A DNA stretch of 6,286 nt from Spirochaetaceae bacterium (GTDB taxonomy: Bacteria > Spirochaetota > Spirochaetia > Treponematales > Breznakiellaceae). Location: NCBI GenBank assembly GCA_031280115.1, contig JAITHF010000017.1, forward strand, positions 1-6,286. Direction: 5' to 3'. The position numbers and the translations under genes were made by a program. Under the pieces are notes generated by a model. It saw nothing but the letters and a program-made list of their open reading frames with translations. It was not told the DNA's origin and did not search any database. Positions 4,880 through 6,286 of the stretch are shown in pieces (positions within the stretch are counted from its first letter, which is position 1; each line of letters begins with the position of its first letter).

Positions 4880-6285
4880 GCTGCAATCTCCGCGCACGCA
4901 TCAATAACATCTTTTTCATCGTAAACAAAAACCGGCCTCTGTTTAACTATCGTGATGACGAGCGGTTGAATCAAGAAGTTTGAGAACGCCCTCCTGTCTT
5001 CATGAGCAAACATTCTTTCCAAATTTTCGCTGGTTATCACTTTAGAAAGATTATCATTTAGATTAGCAACTTCATCGGAAGTCAGCATAAAAAGCCTTGC
5101 CAGATATTCAATCTGAGCGCGCACAATCAGCATCATCACATCTTTGTCATCTTTCATGAACTTGCCGGCTACTTTATTAGCTAATTGAGCGGCAACCATC
5201 CCCCCAACCATTCCTCCTGCGGTTTTACCAATAAAAAGACCCACCGGTCCAAACGGAGCCAATAAAGCTCCGCCTACAAGCGATCCGGCCACACCTCCAA
5301 CGACGCCGGAGGATGCAACGGCAACATTCTTGATAAATTGAGCCTGAGAAATACGCCCTCTTACCATTTTTAATAAATCAGGCCCGGTAGTTACGGCTAT
5401 AACAACTATGGATGAGACAATCGTCCCCTGTAGCATTTTATTTGCGGCGCTTATAGATTTCGCCCCGTATCCTTTGGATATGAAGGCTGCCATATTTTTA
5501 GGCAGTACTGTTATGTCAACGTTGTTTAGTAATGTCTTTACCGCTCCGATCCTATGTACCTGCTGGGCTCCAACATAGATAAAAAGCGTTTTAAGAGCTG
5601 TTTTGCCGCCTGATATAACCGCAATCCGTAAAGACTCTTTGGGGTTTTTGGTGTTCAAATACGCCATCGTAGCGCTAATAACAAAGCTGATGCCTCCCGC
5701 TTTCAGCGCGATAACGCTTCCGTCCATAACGTCAAACTTTAAAGAATCAAAAGTCCCGAATTTGGTCATGGCTATTGCTTGGTCTCGCGTGCAGTGGCCT
5801 TTGATGACAAGGTTTTTCGCTTCGCTCTCGTCAGTAATGCCGGGAATCTTACCCGCTTTTATCTTGTCCCTCGTTATTTGTAAGGCTTGTTCGTATTGGT
5901 CTTTGGGGACTTCCACGGGCATCGGCTTCCCGTTCTTGTCAAAATACCCGTAAGAATTATTTTCGCCTCTATATATGGCGCCAACGCTTTTTCCCGCGGT
6001 GGCGCAATATTTTGTTTGAATCTCCTGCCCATTAACGATCCTGTCAGCGCCCCCGGGGGCGTTATCGCTTCCCGCGTATTCCTCAACCTTTTTACCCTGA
6101 AGTTTATCAACCATATCGTTATAGTGTTCAGCGATATAACCATGAGGCTGAGATCCTACAAGCATTCTATTATTGATGTCCCACTTTTCAGCCCCTTCCA
6201 TGATTATAATTCCGGCTGTCATGGCCTCGGATATAAATTCATCGTAAGGCTTGTTTTTGATTTTAAGACAAATTTCATTAGTCTC
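4876..6285 (-). CDS. Large protein of unknown function with possible nuclease-like N-terminal core and glycine-zipper membrane region (5' end outside window)
   Basis: The frame is open from the right edge to the TGA at 4878-4876, 469 codons. An ATG at 6222 exists, but it has no well-spaced ribosome site and the upstream codons read as ordinary protein, so the gene probably begins outside. Numbering from that ATG: residues 27-71 contain E32 in GYIAEH, D60 in GGAD, and Q69-T-K71 in EIQTKY. This E...D...QxK spacing resembles the PD-(D/E)xK fold, including Mrr-type QxK variants. A Lys/Asp-rich stretch (95-165) follows. Hydrophobic segments lie near 170-190, 198-220 and 268-280. Residues 298-355 form a long Gly-rich zipper (GVVGGVAG, GGMVGGMV). 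The last about 90 residues are helical and charged. I recall similar uncharacterised proteins in other bacteria but cannot name a family. The gene is much more A+T-rich than clpA, suggesting acquisition. It overlaps the small zipper gene by ATGA. Confidence 0.8.
   Translation of the reverse strand, partial: ETNEICLKIKNKPYDEFISEAMTAGIIIMEGAEKWDINNRMLVGSQPHGYIAEHYNDMVDKLQGKKVEEYAGSDNAPGGADRIVNGQEIQTKYCATAGKSVGAIYRGENNSYGYFDKNGKPMPVEVPKDQYEQALQITRDKIKAGKIPGITDESEAKNLVIKGHCTRDQAIAMTKFGTFDSLKFDVMDGSVIALKAGGISFVISATMAYLNTKNPKESLRIAVISGGKTALKTLFIYVGAQQVHRIGAVKTLLNNVDITVLPKNMAAFISKGYGAKSISAANKMLQGTIVSSIVVIAVTTGPDLLKMVRGRISQAQFIKNVAVASSGVVGGVAGSLVGGALLAPFGPVGLFIGKTAGGMVGGMVAAQLANKVAGKFMKDDKDVMMLIVRAQIEYLARLFMLTSDEVANLNDNLSKVITSENLERMFAHEDRRAFSNFLIQPLVITIVKQRPVFVYDEKDVIDACAEIAA
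5158..5331 (-). other. Glycine-zipper membrane region of the large accessory protein
   Basis: Residues 298-355 hold many Gly residues in GxxxG-like spacing in two hydrophobic stretches separated by LAPFGPVG, a likely turn. The pattern suggests a helical hairpin in the membrane. It resembles the zipper in the small partner protein, which suggests they could pack together. Confidence 0.55.
6010..6045 (-). other. Possible PD-(D/E)xK-like D...QxK motif
   Basis: Codons for D60 (6045-6043) through K71 (6012-6010) encode DRIVNGQEIQTK, a strand-turn-strand pattern with Asp followed nine residues later by QxK. A Glu-bearing helix (E32, codon 6129-6127) precedes it, as in many nuclease folds of this superfamily. 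This is motif reading only; no profile was run. Confidence 0.4.
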
Positions 6286-6286
6286 T

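Noticed and set aside
4610..4924. Plus-strand frame through the repeat region and the end of the large gene.
   Set aside because: It crosses hairpins and repeats, is antisense to two coupled minus-strand frames, and lacks a ribosome site or recognisable motif.

Overview
The window looks like a piece of a bacterial chromosome. It holds the end of an F-type ATP synthase gene, a complete N-degron (N-end rule) proteolysis cluster, and an accessory gene pair with different base composition. The left two thirds is visibly G+C-rich. The large gene on the right is clearly more A+T-rich (line 5041-5100 has 20 G/C of 60). The clpS-clpA-aat order and the style of these proteins remind me of spirochaetes, in particular the less A+T-rich treponemes. 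That is an impression from memory, not a demonstrated assignment.

Layout. Bases 2-616 (+) encode the C-terminal 204 residues of ATP synthase subunit a (atpB); the gene enters from the left edge and no other atp gene follows it. After a 42-base gap, aat (659-1462, -) meets it tail to tail. Leftward transcription then covers aat, clpA (1503-4064, -) and clpS (4161-4496 or up to 4541, -). A good sigma70-type promoter candidate lies in the A+T-rich gap between clpS and clpA. A region rich in hairpins and repeats (about 4600-4740) separates clpS from the accessory pair, which is also on the minus strand: a large protein of unrecognised function (4876 to beyond the right edge) and a small glycine-zipper protein (4616-4879). 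Their codons overlap as ATGA.

How the genes work together. Aat adds Leu or Phe to proteins that begin with Lys or Arg. ClpS recognises the resulting N-terminal residue and hands the substrate to ClpA, which unfolds it into ClpP (not in this window). So the writer, reader and unfoldase of the bacterial N-degron pathway lie side by side. ClpA carries an extra tail of about 78 residues that ends in a helix-turn-helix-like segment, which E. coli ClpA lacks.

The most novel part is the accessory pair. The large protein has an E...D...QxK arrangement in its N-terminal part that could be a PD-(D/E)xK nuclease-like core, followed by hydrophobic segments and a long glycine-zipper region. The small partner is itself a glycine-zipper protein. 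This could be a membrane-linked toxin or defence module, but the function is inferred only from sequence features.
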